From: Scortum barcoo
Lineage: Eukaryota > Chordata > Actinopteri > Centrarchiformes > Terapontidae
Direction of reading: 5' to 3'
DNA length: 64,000 bases
NCBI GenBank assembly: GCA_023238725.1
Contig: CM041534.1
Coordinates: 22,752,303-22,816,302, forward strand
Under the pieces are notes generated by a model, which was given only the letters and a program-made list of their open reading frames with translations, had not been told where the DNA came from and ran no database searches. The position numbers were made by a program, and so were the translations under genes. This document shows, piece by piece, positions 11,726 to 25,743 of the stretch (position 1 is the stretch's first letter; each line of letters begins with the position of its first letter).

Positions 11726-13968
11726 CAGAAATTTCAACTTAATGCAAAAAAGTCGTCATAAAAGTTGTAAACCGAAGACCAACACCACCGTACCCGAAGC
11801 TGCGCTGCTGATAAAGCTAAAAAATACCTCCCAACATCTCTGAAGCTCACTAATGAACACATCGGATCTCGTCTGTTGGCAGATTAATTGACGAAATTGG
11901 TAAATAAATCATGTTTCAAAGAAAACCTTCCTTTTAACTAAGTTTGATGCGGTCAGTTATATGAAAATCACAAAGCACGCATAGATTAAGACCACGTTTA
12001 ATCAGAGCAGCTGCTTCCAGGCCGACTTCCTGCACCTAACTCGCACTTTGCATCAATTTACAGAAGGAAAACTCGGAGCTACGGATCTGACTGATAAAAT
12101 TTTCTTCTTTTAACAGATAATATTAAGATGTGAGCCCCTCTTCACTCAGTCTGTATCACAGAAGAGAAAGATTTTTCTCAGAAATCTTCAGAAGTTGTTC
12201 TTGCGGAGTTCTGAAAACATAAATTTAACATGGCCACCTCTGACACGACGGAGATAATAGCAGGACGCCCTTCACCTGAACTGACCTAGACAATACGGTA
12301 ATGGCAGGTTTCATACAAGTATGCATGAAGATTATTAGTATTCATATTAGTGGTAGATGTAGAAGTCTGTATCAGGAGAGAATAACTTCATGTAATTCAA
12401 ATGCTGCTTTAGTGGCACGAATACATTTTTGAGGAAAGAGTCTTTTTTTATCATTTTATTTAACTTTAAATGGCAGCATTGAAGCTAACAGAAGAGCAGC
12501 AACCAGTTGGGAACCCACTGAAAGGAAGACTGAGCATCACTTATTCAGTCAACTACAAATATTCAACTATTAATAGAAAAAGGGCGACTTGCCATTCCTG
12601 TCAAAACAGCTCTGTTCAGATTCTCCATGTCTCTCCGTCATCTGCAACCTCTTTTACTGCCCCATATCCCCTTCCCACCCCCACCCCCCCGTGCATGCAC
12701 AGCTGGTGTGTAATTGGTCGATCTGTGCTCAGCCCCGGTGTGATTGGTGGATCCGACGCCCGGCCCCGGGCCCCGACGCTCTCAGTGACACCTGCATTTC
12801 ACACAAGACAGTCAAAGACACAAACTCAGCATGGTTACCATTAATTATAAAAGGGTTCGGCAGGGAAAAGAAATCTTCTCGTACTATCAACGCATTTCAG
12901 ATGCACTCTCATCGACCTAAAAAAATAGTTTGGGGGATCTAAGAAGAAAAAAAAAAAAAAAAAGCCTGTACCAGCATTCTTGGAAAATGATCCCTTTTTT
13001 CCTTCTTGATGCTTCATAACTGAAACAAACACGTTTTTGGAAGTAAAATACCTGCGTGTGGCTCATTTTGTGTGTAATTGTGCCGCAGTATTTTCTTTCA
13101 AAACAGGGCCAAGACTCCAGCGAATGCCTGCGAGCCACCGAGCTCAAGTTTATGCAGCTCGTGCCATAAATAGAAACATGCCACCCCCTGTAGGCTAAAA
13201 TTCATCCCCACCCCTTTAAATTCAAGGCTGGCCTAATCCTTTAGCTGAGCTGAGAGTTGCACAGCACTGAAATCTCACTGGAAAAGAGGCGCGGTGGTGA
13301 ATGCTTTGATCCTGCATGACAACAGATACTAAACAGAGCCCATGAAGTGTGGCGTATGGCCCGTGCTTCCTGCTTTCTACAAACTATGCCGATCTGCCTG
13401 AATTTATCGTATTCGTCTGTGTGCCTGAGCTATTTGGGCATCCTCCAATGACGCACTCGCCTTATAGACATTTGACATTGTGCGCACTGTGAAAGGACAG
13501 ATAATGTGCATTAGACTGTGTGTACGAACGCACAATTAGATCCACTATTTAACACCAGACAGATGGGCCAAACTGTGGTTAATCGCCCCTCTTCACACAG
13601 AGAGCGTATTTGATTTCGAGTCACCATGAAGAGATGTAAACAATGCCACAATCAATCAAACTGGGGCCAAATGTGCCAAAAAGAGGCAAAGTTAGCAAAT
13701 GAGCTGAAGCTGATGACCTGGTCATGTAAAAAGCCTGAAAAGGGGAGAAATTTAAAGAACATGTCATGTCTGTAATGACTGAAATGTGACAATAACACTT
13801 ACATGTGACTTACTTAAACAAGAAGAAAGAGTTTAGAGTTTAACTTTTAATGACTGATGTTGAAAAAAAGCTGAAAAAAAATAATGAACGCAGCAGTGAT
13901 GTGTTAAACAGCTGATTATTTACTCATCCTGCAGTTACTGAGAAACACAACGAGCAAGTCAGCCCGAA
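11726..13968. other. Non-coding stretch with a GC-rich, twin-CCAAT patch
   Basis: Mostly unique sequence. A GC-rich patch with two inverted CCAAT boxes lies at 12710-12790 and a 17-nt poly-A run at 12947-12963. Two overlapping plus-strand frames (12470-12844 and 12589-12942) cover the patch, but neither has a recognisable domain. Confidence 0.5.
12713..12747 (-). promoter_or_regulatory. Pair of inverted CCAAT boxes (possible NF-Y sites)
   Basis: ATTGG occurs at 12713-12717 and again at 12743-12747, 30 bp apart start to start. It is followed within 20 bp by a C/G-rich palindromic block (CCCGGCCCCGGGCCCCG). Paired CCAAT boxes about three helical turns apart are typical of NF-Y promoters. No transcript is evident in the sequence, so promoter activity is inference. 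Confidence 0.3.
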
Positions 13969-14255
13969 ATCCAAGATTTATTTGTCATGTGCACAACAAT
14001 TACACTGAAAAGTGGCTGTTAATGAAACTTTTGAGTCACACACTCGCTAAAAAACAATGCTATAAAATATTTAGAAAGAAAAACTGACTAAAAGGTTAAA
14101 ATATAGGAACAGAATGTAGTGTAGATAAAATTAAACAAATCTAACATCTAAAATGAAAACAAAAATAGACTAAAATATAAACAATATATAATATAAAACT
14201 AGAATAAAAATATGTTAAACTAAAATAAATACCATCTGCTGTTTGCTGAATTTAG
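13969..14255 (-). mobile_element. L2-like LINE 3' end, decayed
   Basis: It starts (plus strand) CCAAGATTTATTTGTCATGT and continues into AT-rich, AATATAAA-type sequence. On the minus strand this reads as the usual '...TGTGCACATGACAAATAAATCTTGG' tail of fish L2-type elements. Related tails in the same orientation are at 40123 and 47841. No coding part remains. Confidence 0.55.
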
Positions 14256-17200
14256 AAAGTTTTTAGAGCTCAAAATGATTCAATGAGAGCGAACTAAACT
14301 TAACTTAATCAATATTATTATTAGATTAACAAGTAGTTTAACACAATAAATCACCCAAACCACATTGTCTTCCAAAGCAGCAGCTCGGTGCTTCTTCTGC
14401 ATGATCGTATGTGTTGAATTTACCAGAGCCACTTCTCTCTTTACCTCAGCTTCATTGTAATTTTACTGTGACTTTAGCTGCCGTCATTAAACAGGAGAAG
14501 ACACTGTGAGCAGCCATTTCCATTGATCGATCATTTGTTACGCCTAGTAAAGTAGTAAAGAGGGATATATATCATCTGCAACATCTGGCAAGAATCCAAA
14601 TGCCACCTTCTTATGGTGATCTGAGGAACAATCGGATTTCAATCCATCTTGTGAGCTCCTTGGATGCATTTACACTTACAAGATGCATAAAGTGACCAAG
14701 TTGGATATTGTCTCTTGTGTGTTTGTGTACCTTCCACATCTAATGACACCTGCAACTTCCTTTATATACTGTCATTTTCTACTTCTATGAGTGTCCATAC
14801 CGAAAGAGAGAGATTCCTCTTCTGTTGGTCTTGCCAAGGTTTCGTCCTTTGTTCCCATCAAAAGGTTTTTGTTTTTTTTTTCTCATCAGAAACAAGCATC
14901 TAAGGACAGAACGTGGCGTGCGCCGTGCAGATTATGAAGCCCTTTGAGGCACATTTGTGATTTTGGGCTGTATAAAAAAAAATTGACTTGACAAGCCTTG
15001 CCTGAAGCAGTGCATTTTAATTGCCACAGAGCGAGGCTCTGAAAAAACGTGGAAAAATGTGGCGTACAAATCACTGCTGTCGATGCTTTGGCTCAATTTG
15101 ATGAAGCCGGACAGGAAACAAATGTTTTCTTTTTCTTTCTCTGTCTTTGTTTTAAACAAAGACCTCAGATTTGACAATGACTAAGCACCTCAATCATATT
15201 AATGGTATTATTATGGGGAAATCATTCATTGAATGCAGTCTATGTAATCATTTTAGTTTAGAAAAAAAAAGAACACAATTAGAGCTGAAACAAATTAACT
15301 GCACATGCGGTTATTGTATGAATCACTGTCGCCCAAAATAACAATTAGTGCGCATCAGTACAGCAAGGTGACGTTAATGGCAGTGTTTTTAATTATCTCT
15401 AATGCAAATTCTGTGTAAATCTGTCTCTCTGCCAGATTAATATGTGAGGCTCTACGTGTTCTGTCTTTGTGACTCTCACGAGGACATCAGTGTCTTTTTT
15501 GGAGAAGCCAGTTTGGACGGGTGGGCGGAAAACGCTGATTCACCACGAGTTGTTTGCATTAAAGTAAATATTTATCCTTTAAAATGTGCACTGCTTAATG
15601 TGTGGATGATAAGTCACACTCTGAGACATCATCATAGACTGGCATATATATCTGTAATGTGGTCCCTCGTTTGAGAATAGCATTTAAAAAGGAGAAAATA
15701 ATCCCTGATGATGTCAAAGTGATGTCATCAAAATGGACTTGAAGTTTCATAGTGATAAATATTTATACAGGGTATTATCTTGACCAACAGGAAATGTATG
15801 ACAGAACTGAAAATTAAGTTAATAAAAAAAAGTTATAAAAGTAAATTTCCATCAAATATAGCAGCTGCATTAAAAATATAAAAGGGAAAGTGAGTTTAGT
15901 ATTGATATATACATTTCTTTCAGTCTTAGTGCCAAACAAAGTGCAGTTACATTCGTTTCCAGATTTTTAAATTACAGAGAGAGGTTTCCAAAAATACAGC
16001 TCTCAGTTGAAAGATTGTCTGTGTGGTTGTCCAACCGTTTGCAGGACGTAAAGAAATTCACAACACCAGTTCTCGGATTCTGCAGCGACGAATAAAAACA
16101 AAAAAATGGCCACAAGTACGGAGAGGCTGACTCGGGCTTAAGCATGAATGGTTTCTCATCACTCTTCTGTCACACGCTTTAACACGAACACGTCATCTCA
16201 TCTTCAGTCATCTCCACCCACAACCCCCCAAACCAATCTGAGGGGAACAGAAGCAGAGCGATAGATGTGGAGTCCCGGTGTCAAGTGCTCCTTGGCTCCT
16301 TATCCGGCCGAACGTTGTGCGCTTCACAGAGCAGCTCCACCGAGCCCGCCCTGCTCCTCGCTGCCTGTTTGCTCATATATATTACAGTTTGTGTTCACAG
16401 ATCACCAGGCTGTGTTATGTATTAAATATTAAGCATTCAGCTATCATGCGAGATGTGTTCGACCCATGCAGAAATGCTTTGAGCCTTCAAACTTCATTTG
16501 AATCAAAACACACTCAGCTTAATGACACACTGCAGCAAACATGGACATGGCTGCCCAGGCTGAATGCATTAGCAGGCAGTTGGATGGATACTGAGGGCAG
16601 AATATCTGTGGCACTTTGATTTGATGTAATGTTATGTTGCATTATGTTCTGGCAATCTCTGTCTGTACCCAACAGGACAGAGAAGAGCGAGCATTATCAC
16701 CCATCAGCTCCATTTATGAAGATCATCTGGCTGAAATCATCATCTGCCAAAAGCTTTGTAGATTTTTTTTTTTTTTTTTGCCTCGGCAGATGAAAGTCGG
16801 GGTAAGATCAGACCCACACCACTCATGAATTGTTGATTAATTTTCGAATGATCCTGCGCTGTGGCGTTGAAAAACATTACACCGATTGGCTGGATGGAGG
16901 CGGTGTCATTAAAGATCCATTTTAAAAACCTTGAAAGGCCACAAGTGTTGCACAGCATGCTGGTCGTGATGACACTCGGGAGGATGACGCCTCCAAAGAT
17001 GTCACAAGGAGAGGATGGATCATTTGTCAGGGATGAGATGTTTCTCTTGCTTGGTGAGTGGAATAGTTAATCCCTTTGAAAAATGACTTCTTTGGGCACT
17101 AAGAAAAAAAGCTGTATATTGTGACCATGCAGTTTTTAAATTGCAAGCTTGTTCTAAATATCTGGGATGTACATTTATAGTTAAAGTGCACTTTCAACAG

Positions 17201-17269
17201 CAAAATTAAAACAATTTTCAAAGCACATTACATAAATCTTTTTTTAAAAAACTCATTTTTTGGGGGGGT
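14256..17269. other. Non-coding stretch, largely unique
   Basis: Nothing gene-like is supported. A 21-bp forkhead-like palindrome lies at 15143-15163. The ORF at 16278-16619 has no recognisable domain. Confidence 0.5.
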
Positions 17270-17447
17270 TTACCCTTTATTATTCATAGGACAGCTGAAG
17301 AGTGACAGGAAAGGTGGGAGAGAGAGAGAGAGGGGACGACATGCAGCAAATGGGCCCCAGGTGGGAATTGAACCCCAGGCCGCTGCAGCGAGACTCATGG
17401 CCTCACGTATGGGTGCGCGCTCTAATGATTGAGCCACCTGCACGCCC
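17270..17447 (-). mobile_element. tRNA-derived SINE
   Basis: On the minus strand the element begins GGGCGTGCAGGTGGCTCAA. It carries an A-box-like TGGCTCAATCATTAGAGCG (17436-17418) and a B-box GGTTCAATTCC (17374-17364), the internal RNA polymerase III promoter of a tRNA-like head. The body (GGGGCCCATTTGCTGCATG, a CT run, CCTTTCCTGTCACTCTTCAG) and the AATAATAAAGGG tail match a SINE widespread in fish genomes, as I recall it. The degraded B-box and lack of a clear target duplication suggest an old copy. Confidence 0.8.
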
Positions 17448-19069
17448 AGACATAAAACATTTTACAAACATGCATGAAACATCTTTAAACAGAGACTAAC
17501 AGGATGCATTCAGGATCTGTGTAGGTCACCTGCAATTTGTCATCACACATAACCAAATACACAATTACAGTAGTTGTGCATGCAAAAAGGAAGAAAATAG
17601 ACTCAAAGCATAAAAATAAACTCCGGGTCACCGTTGTGCATGTAGAGCAAAATTGTACAATGATCCATACGTGACCTGTGTGGACACCCAACTTCATTAA
17701 GATAGAGGTATGTCTTTTACATCAGATGTAAAACATGGAAGACAAGAAAAATAAGGCTCTCTCACCGTCTTAGTATGGCACATTTAGATGCTAATGTTTG
17801 CTAATTAGTATGCAACAAAAAGTACTGCAAAGGCTCATGGGAATGTCATTTGTTTTGCAAGTACACGGTCGAAGAGTGCAGCACAAAATTAGCCCCTGCT
17901 GTTATTAATGGCAATTCATTCTGCTGTCTTTTGTATCCTACGGATGTCCCCTGAGTCCTACTAATCTAAGTATTGGACAAATGCAAATATTAGCGGTAGT
18001 AGAGGTGAAGACAACAAATAACCAAAGTCAGTAGGATTCATCCTCTGAGAGCGATGGATGTCTTTGCAAAACTTCATGCCCATTGGAGTCACAGTTCTTC
18101 TGACAGAAGGACTGAGCGACTGACCAACAGACTGACGTTTCCACCCTTTACGCTGCACTGCCAAAACAAGGCACTTTAAAATATTAAAGTCATCAGACAT
18201 TTTGGTCTGTGTTCATTTATATCAGTCTCCTCAGAAAGCCCTCCGACACTGAACTGAAGCAAACTAATATGATTAGCTATAAAAACAATCACCTCTTGCT
18301 GAGGGCGACATTTCTGACACTTACATCCCAGAAGGAAGCCAAAGAAAACGTCTGGTTCTGAAAACTAAACTTTTTGCATACTTCGGCCGTGTGCTCGAGA
18401 CGGCTCAATCATGCTGAGCGAACACGTTTCATCACAAGACTTCATTAATCCCAACGTGCTTCACTAAACAGCCGAGGAAAGAGAAGAAAAAAACAAAACA
18501 AAAAAGAAAAATCGATCCAGGCATAATTTCTTTTGTTTTCTCCTTCAGTTCAGGCCGGTGTTCTTCGCCTTCTCCTTCATGACCACAACCATGTGGCGTG
18601 ACAACAACTGAGGCCTCAATTACACGAGCAAGGTGAGAGAGCGAGGCAGGCTCATCCATCATGGGGGAGAGCCAAGGCAGTCTGAATTGGCAGCTGTCTC
18701 CTCCGGTGCTCTGAAAACTCGGGAGGCTCGTTTCAAATTACGATGCAAAGTCGGCCTCGCTGCCAAGTTTTCAATGACACCCAGATCTGCTCCGTGCATG
18801 CACACTGAGGTCTTTTTTTCCCCCCACTTCACTGTTGACAAGCAAACTGAGCTATCAACAAAGCCTGTCCCATCTTTGTTAAAGCTGTTACCTAACATTA
18901 GATCCTCCACCAACATCTGTGTTAACCAACATCAGGAGAAAACTGCTGAGAGCATTTTGACCACCTCTGACCGCTTATATTTAGCAACACAGACTGCATT
19001 CACCAGGAATCATCTTTATTTTAATATTAAGTCCTACTTAAAGCTAGCCCATTTTGAAAACAGACTAAA
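17448..19069. other. Non-coding stretch, largely unique
   Basis: The plus-strand frame 18633-19124 (163 codons) is the longest open frame on that strand outside mobile elements. It has no recognisable domain, no splice context and no composition bias, so I do not call it. Confidence 0.5.
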
Positions 19070-19205
19070 GAATATGTCTGGAGATTCTCAGTCATCCAGC
19101 TCACTGTATTTTCTAAGAATTTGAAGAAACTGGACTTGCTTGAGGTTCTCGAAGACGGTTCACCTCTCATCTGAGAAGCTTCCACAGTTCTGAAGACGCC
19201 CTCAG
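19070..19205. repeat. Dispersed teleost repeat fragment
   Basis: The phrases GATTCTCAGTCATCCAG and TTGAAGAAACTGGACTTGCT, then GAGGTTCTCGAAGACG-TTCACCTCTCATC-GAGAAGCTTC, match a repeat I recall as common across fish genomes. Its class is not determined here. Confidence 0.6.
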
Positions 19206-22200
19206 CAACTCAGCAGACATATTATAAGGGTCATATTTGTTATCCTCATAGTTAGATTTTGGTTTTGTAGTTGTTGTGTTGGAGTATTCCCACATGAAAT
19301 CTAAAACTAGCTTGATGTCATGTTTTTCTAGCTGCTCTGGAGATGTTGATTTCATGTAGTGTCTCAGCTAAAGAAACAGCTAATCACTAATGTTGTCTGC
19401 CTGGTCTCTGGTACCGGACAGGTAGTATAAAGAGGCTTTTTTGATTGAAACCAGTTTTCTGTGGCCAGTGAAGCAAACAGTAGATGAGTAGTTAGTTAAA
19501 GTTAGTTAAAATACAGATTCCTGAACCCTCAAAAACATAAGTGAGGAAAAGAGTTTGAGCAAAAACAGAAACTTTCTGCCTTTAAATATTAATTCATTTT
19601 AAGGAGGGTCCATATTGTAATGCATGAATAGTGCCAATTAAAAAGTCTCATTTCTTTATCAGCATGTGCAATTAACAATAATTCTGTGTAATTGTTTTCA
19701 TTTTCATTTCTCCAGATCCAAAATATGGCTCGGACTTCCAGCTTATGGGTTTCTTAACGAGGAGAGAAAATTTAATATTAATGTGTCCTGGGATGTGAGA
19801 ACAGTTTCTAATTTAGGATCTGTACTGCTCATCAGTCCAGGTCACCGAATGTCTGCAGCCAATTTCAGCGATTAGATTCTTCCTGAGATTCTCCTTTCCG
19901 ATTGAAGTCTCTCTCAAGAAAGGCCGTTGGAAAAAGTATCTCTGTGCTTTTGCGGTACCTGGGCACTCTCCAAAGCTGTGCTGCCGATTATGTAGTGATA
20001 AAGGCGGAGAGACCACTTAAACTGAGTGGCATCATTCAGCTGGCAGCAAGCCATGCAAGCAAGACGCGATCAGAGCCGACTCCATCAGCACTACACACCT
20101 TAGTGCATGATTCGGCCACATTTTTCTTCACAAACACATTTAAATTCAGTGTTTCTGCAGACTGTGCCGGCTTGCATAAACTCCAACAATGAAGAAGAGC
20201 AGAGCAGCGTTTTCTGTGGAAAATTTGGATTTAAACATTGTCAGCTTGGTCCCATGCAAAGATTTTATCATTAATGTGAAAATTGGGATAAATCCCAGCC
20301 CATTACATGACAAGTAAAAATAAGGTCACACATGAGGCCTTGTCAGAGCGAGATGACTCAAAATAGGTCCCTGAATGACAAATAATTCATCATTATTGCC
20401 AGCTTTAGAAAAACATCATCATTATCATAACCTGAACATTTGGTGAGTTCAGTGTTCATCACTGATAGAAATGATGGTTAAAACCAAAGAAGAAAGACTA
20501 AAGTTGTAAGAAAAAACAGAATTATTCCTTAAGCCAGACTGACTATCTTTAATTCTGACTGAGCCTGATTTCGATTATTTGTGTAGCATTTTTCAAAAAG
20601 TGGTTGATCCAAAGACAAAGTTAGAAGGATTCCTATTTAACCTATTTAACATCTCCTGAGATGTTTCAGTCCTGATGAAAGTGGTGGCGTCAAAATGATC
20701 GGCAGCTTTTCAAAATTTCAAAGTCCGAAAGCTCGTGAGTGTGTTTCTGAATGATAGAGAAAGAAGTCACCAGCGCAACATATGGCTCTGTTTAGAAAAC
20801 GCCTTCTTTGTTTGAAATGGCCAGACGGAGAGCCGCAACCCCGAAAACAAAGCCAAGTCCTCTGAGGCAAACCAACAGGAAATGTGGGTCAGCACAACTA
20901 AAGTACAGTGTTAATGGAAAGCAGCATGTACGGATCATAATGACCGACATATTCCTTTGCTTTTTTTCCACCGATCCATCCATTTTTTTCCTCCAATCCC
21001 AACATGTTTCCAGCTCTATCATTAGTTCCTCCATTTTGAAATTCCTGCCTCCTATTCCGTCTATGATTGGTGGGGGGGAAATCTTCATGTGAAATCGTCG
21101 TATCTGTGGCAGTAATTGCCCTGGCAGCCAACAGATGTGCTTTAAAGTGCTAATGCAGAAGCGGAGAGAGGGCTGAGTCGTTACATGAGGGATGTGAGCT
21201 GGAGTCAGCACATCCAGGCTGACAACAAGCCTGCTGCAAAGTCAGTTAAAAGTCAATCAATGTTGTTTAGGGAAACTTTGACAACTTCAAATAGGGAGGC
21301 AGGAGAAGCTCTCTGTTTTTTTTGCGGTTTTTGTGCCGAGAGGAGAAGCTCTTTCAGGTAATGATGTGTTGGCTTCGGTGTCTGATCTGAAGTCGGGTCC
21401 AGTTCATTTTCAAAGAGAGCAAATATTTTAAAAAAATAAAAGGAAAAAGGGGGAACGCATTGGCAGCTTCTGAAGGCTAAAATCATGCACCCTCTGGTCA
21501 AAGCGCCCAACCTTTCCAAAACATCCCCAGAGAGTTGGTCTTTTATATCACTTCCACTATCAAAAAAATGGCGTCCCCTCAGCCATCCATCATCTCATCC
21601 AGGAATGGGCTGAACCTCAAACCCAGTTATTTATACACCATCCGACTTAAGCGCCGCATGCGTCTAAACCTGTATTGATTCCCAGCCAGGAGAAACACAA
21701 GCTCCTGCATTAATGAAAGCCTCTTAGTGTCTTTGTGTGTGTGCATATATGTGTGTGTTAAGGTGATTTTATGCAATGCAAATAAGCACACAACATATTG
21801 ACAGAGCCCGTTCTCACCTCCTATCTTCTAAAATGCATTTCCTCAATCATCTCATTCTTTGTGGTGGCCTGAGAAGAAATGCATCATGGTTAATTAAGAT
21901 TGCTGACCTTGTGGCTGGACGAGGCAGGTAGACGAAGGAGAAATGGCTCAAATCGATCAGCTCACGTGGAGTTGTCACACGCACTGAATCGCAAAGCAGT
22001 GAAGCTCGCTGTCTGCCTAAATTAAAGTCTGGTGTCAATATGAGCACTGATGAGAACTCTTCACACATAATAAATCAAAAGACTTAAAAGACTAAAATGA
22101 CCAGAAATCAAGAGAAGAGTAAGCACTCTCATTTCTTTTTGTCATTTAACGGTCCAGTTTGTGTGATTTTCAATAGAGATCTGACCACAACAACTGTCAC

Positions 22201-25200
22201 ACACTGCAAAAAGACTTTATGCAAAATCCAGGTAAGATGTAAAAACATGTAAGAATACTCTCTCAAATAAAGTAAGAATAAACAAAACGTTTTTCGAGAG
22301 ACCGTCACCGATGTCATATCAGTTTCCTCTTTTGACCTTTTGTCGCTCGTTGCTGTAAAGTGTCACAGCTCGCCTGGGGTCAGTAAATCAGTGAGAGTGT
22401 GCGGCCTTGACACGTCAACCTCAAGTCTTGCAAGCTTCACACCACGGGAGAGAAGACCGGAATAACTTTGCAGAGAATCGATGAAAAAGCTCCATCGGTT
22501 GCCGACAACTTTAACAACCTTTACTGTGTGACACTAAGCTGCTGCCATCCCCTTTTTCTGGTCTCATTATGTAGTTAAATAGACAACCTTGACTCCTAGA
22601 AATGATGTTCACTTAACCCTAATACGCAAAAGTTCAGAACTCACTTGTTTTATCAACATAATGGAGAGATGTTATTTCACGTGGTTGCAAAACAACATAT
22701 TACTGAATATTTAGTTTGTTTTTTGACAGAATATAATACCTACCTATAATAACTACAGCTTATTGTGGTTATGTTTCAGCACCCACTGCACTTTACAGAG
22801 TCCACACTCACCCGAAGCAATCCATCAAACTGTTGTTGAGATATGCAGGAAAGTGTCAGTCCGAACATAGACCAAACCATCTATCGAGCCACTGGCCTGG
22901 TAAAAAAAAAAGAAAAAAAAAAAAACACCCTCTTGACCATCAATCTGAAATCACAACCAACAAATCTGGAGAAACAAAGCAACCACCCTCACCACACTCA
23001 CAATTTGTCTGGTTATCATGTAAAAACCTAATGGAGCCACTGTTTGACAGCTGGACTCATAACTTTTGTTTCCACTTAAAATGAATAATGTAACAGCACT
23101 CAGAAATGAAGTGCAATTAAACAGACTGTCACTCCCTGGTCGACAATCTGCAGCGCCTCGTTAGTAAAAGTCCACAAAAGGTCAAAATATACTGAACAAA
23201 CAGTCTGTGTCTATCCAGGTCTTTAATGAATTTAAAGACAAAACATGAGGTCCATGAGTCCGGTGTTTAACCAGACGCCTGCAAGGATATGAGACCCCAA
23301 AGCGTCCCATAACAAGCTCTGAAAATAAGCCAAAGCAGCACAAACACACACGGCTCATTTATCTCAGGCCGCATGTTTACCGTCACACAAACTGCAGCCA
23401 AACAAACAAACTAATTACACATCAGAATGTCGCAGTGATTTACCGTCGGCCATACCTGGTAAAGATAATACTTACAGCAGAGGTGAAAGGGGATGGGGAC
23501 GCAACATGACTCTGGCATCAAGACCGGGGGGGGAGAAGACATTTTGAAGAGAAAAACTTCAAAACAGCTGATGCTTACAGCCCCACCCCTTTGAATCCAT
23601 TTTATACCTATGAGAGCCCACCTTCCTAGTTTGAACGGGCCTATCAGGTCAAAGATACCTGAAAGATAAAAAAAAAAAATCATCTATATTTATTTTTGAA
23701 ACTGCCCATAAAACAATACTTTAGTTCATTGTTCAACACTGAATCAAAAACAAGTTTAAAATGAACAAATCATTCTTATATTCTTCAGTATTTAACTTAA
23801 TTACATTTCACTTCATTACACAACTAGCAACCAATGAAATCTGAGATCCCGCCCACTGACACTCCTCCTGTGAGTGCCTCTGTTGAGGTGGAGCCTCTTG
23901 TGATGGCCCAAATGAAGTTTTCAGGTTTCATGAGATGTTGTGCACGTTTCCATCTACTATTACTGGAAAATGAAATTCAGCTGAATATTCTGCTTTACTG
24001 AGGTGTCAATAGTTTGATAGTAAAAGCTGTTTACCTTCCCATCCAGCACATCAATGGTTTGAATTCCCAAACTGAATCGATGCTTTGTTGACTACGGTGG
24101 CCATAAGAGGTGAAAAAAAGAGAAAAAAACATTACGTTTCAGTATCTATTTCAGTTTCCAGAGCTGGCAAAAGACCATTAAGCTCATCTTACTAGAGAGA
24201 ACGGCAGCAGAGGTGGATATATTCACTTTCCTGAAAATGCAAAATATACCTGATAATATCATCAACCAACTAAAAGATGATAAAGTAAACGATCCCTCCG
24301 TTAACTCACTGCATGCTCTGAAGGTAAAATGTAAACTTAAGCTACAGAGAAACTTTCTTGTGAGCGCGGGAAACTACTCAGAACAGATGTTTTAAGTTGA
24401 TTTTTAAAAGGGAGGATAATAAATCTACACAGGTTTCATAAAATCAAATGAAATGTTGAAATAGAAAAGTAAACAAAAGTGAATTAAGGTGATGACATGT
24501 CCATGATTGTCTGTAAGAGCAGGCTTCATGTGCGTTTGTGAGCCAGTAAATGTTATGTGTGTTATCGGACTGCAGTGAAACGAGCCTCGAAGCTCCGCTA
24601 TCTTTATCTTTCATGCACAGATCTGGGTTTGTGCTTGTGCAAACATTTATCATATCTGGGCCTGTTCATGTCTGCTGAGTCATACTGCCAAGCAGAACTT
24701 CTTTCTATTAAATTTATGATGTTAGCTTGTGAGAAATATTTCAGACCCACAGTAAAAAAAAAAAACAGAGCAGATATGGCCAAACTGTTGCCACGTGTAT
24801 TTAAATTCTCAGTCTGAAGATAAGCTCAATGCATGATTTATAGAGGTGTGTTTTTTATGGCAAACCTCAAGGTGAACATTGACAGAAAAACATGGCCTCG
24901 ATCTCTGTTGTGACACAGCTGCAGAAACTGATTGGTTTGTCAGAGCAAGGACAGGTTTGACCGAAACTCACAGCCGTATTGACGGAGAGGACGAGGACGA
25001 GTGTGGACTGTCAGGAATCAGTTAGTTCAACGCTTCGCTCTGAAATCTGCTGTACCATCGTCTGCAGCAGCCGACGCGTAAAGGTGCATCACGTTAGTCT
25101 GCAGAAAAGGACAGGATGTCACAGCTCTGATGGGGTAATAAATATATATTGATCACACACTGTTGACATTATATGAGAAGGATGCTTCAATTTGTTGTCT

Positions 25201-25499
25201 GCTCATGTGATATTGAAGTACAAATGGTGAGGAAGCAGAATAAGTACTGCGGTCGAGCACTGTACGTAAACTCTGAACTGAAACTGGGGTCGGACTGAAA
25301 CAGGAAACACACACCTGACTTCATCCATTTTGTTCGTTTCAACAGAGGCAAAGATAAAGGACAGATATTACTGTGCTGTCTTCAAACATCAATATCATAA
25401 TTATTTTAAATACTCTCATACCGTTATCAAGATTTTGATCATTTCATCAGTATTATTACCATCATCACCTGTTGAGGTTGGTCTTCTGGCCTTTGTCTC
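19206..25499. other. Long non-coding stretch, largely unique
   Basis: No gene or RNA gene is supported. Open frames here (for example 20792-21211 and 21253-21519) are short and lack domains. Short A-runs occur near 22910 and 24760. Confidence 0.5.
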
Positions 25500-25693
25500 G
25501 AGACTTCATGCACCTTATCTATTTACTCTCACCTTTTTTGAACATGTATTAGACATCCACTGCACCTTGTTTCTCTTGTACTACCTCAGTATTTTATTTT
25601 ATCCAATTCTATTGTATTTTATTGTATTTTGATGTACCTGGCTGCAACAACTTAATTTCCCTTCAGGGATTAATAAAGATGTCTATCAATCTA
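25500..25693 (+). mobile_element. L2-like LINE 3' UTR and tail
   Basis: The 3' end reads CTGCAACAACTTAATTTCCC then TTCAGGGATTAATAAAGATG and a short TCTATC-type tandem. This is the characteristic end of fish L2-type LINEs ('TGCAA-AATTTCCC--GGGATTAATAAAG' plus microsatellite). A second copy with the same ending is at 43040-43307. No coding sequence is left. Confidence 0.65.
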
Positions 25694-25743
25694 TCATAGC
25701 ATGACATTCAGCTATATCATGATATGATGACACCTTTGCTCTC

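Noticed and set aside
12470..12942. Two overlapping plus-strand frames (124 and 117 codons) over the GC-rich patch
   Set aside because: Neither has a domain. Reduced stop frequency in GC-rich DNA explains them. The regulatory motifs are reported instead.
18633..19124. 163-codon plus-strand open frame
   Set aside because: No recognisable domain, low-information sequence and no splice or promoter support. It overlaps the start of a dispersed repeat, and frames this long are expected by chance in 64 kb.
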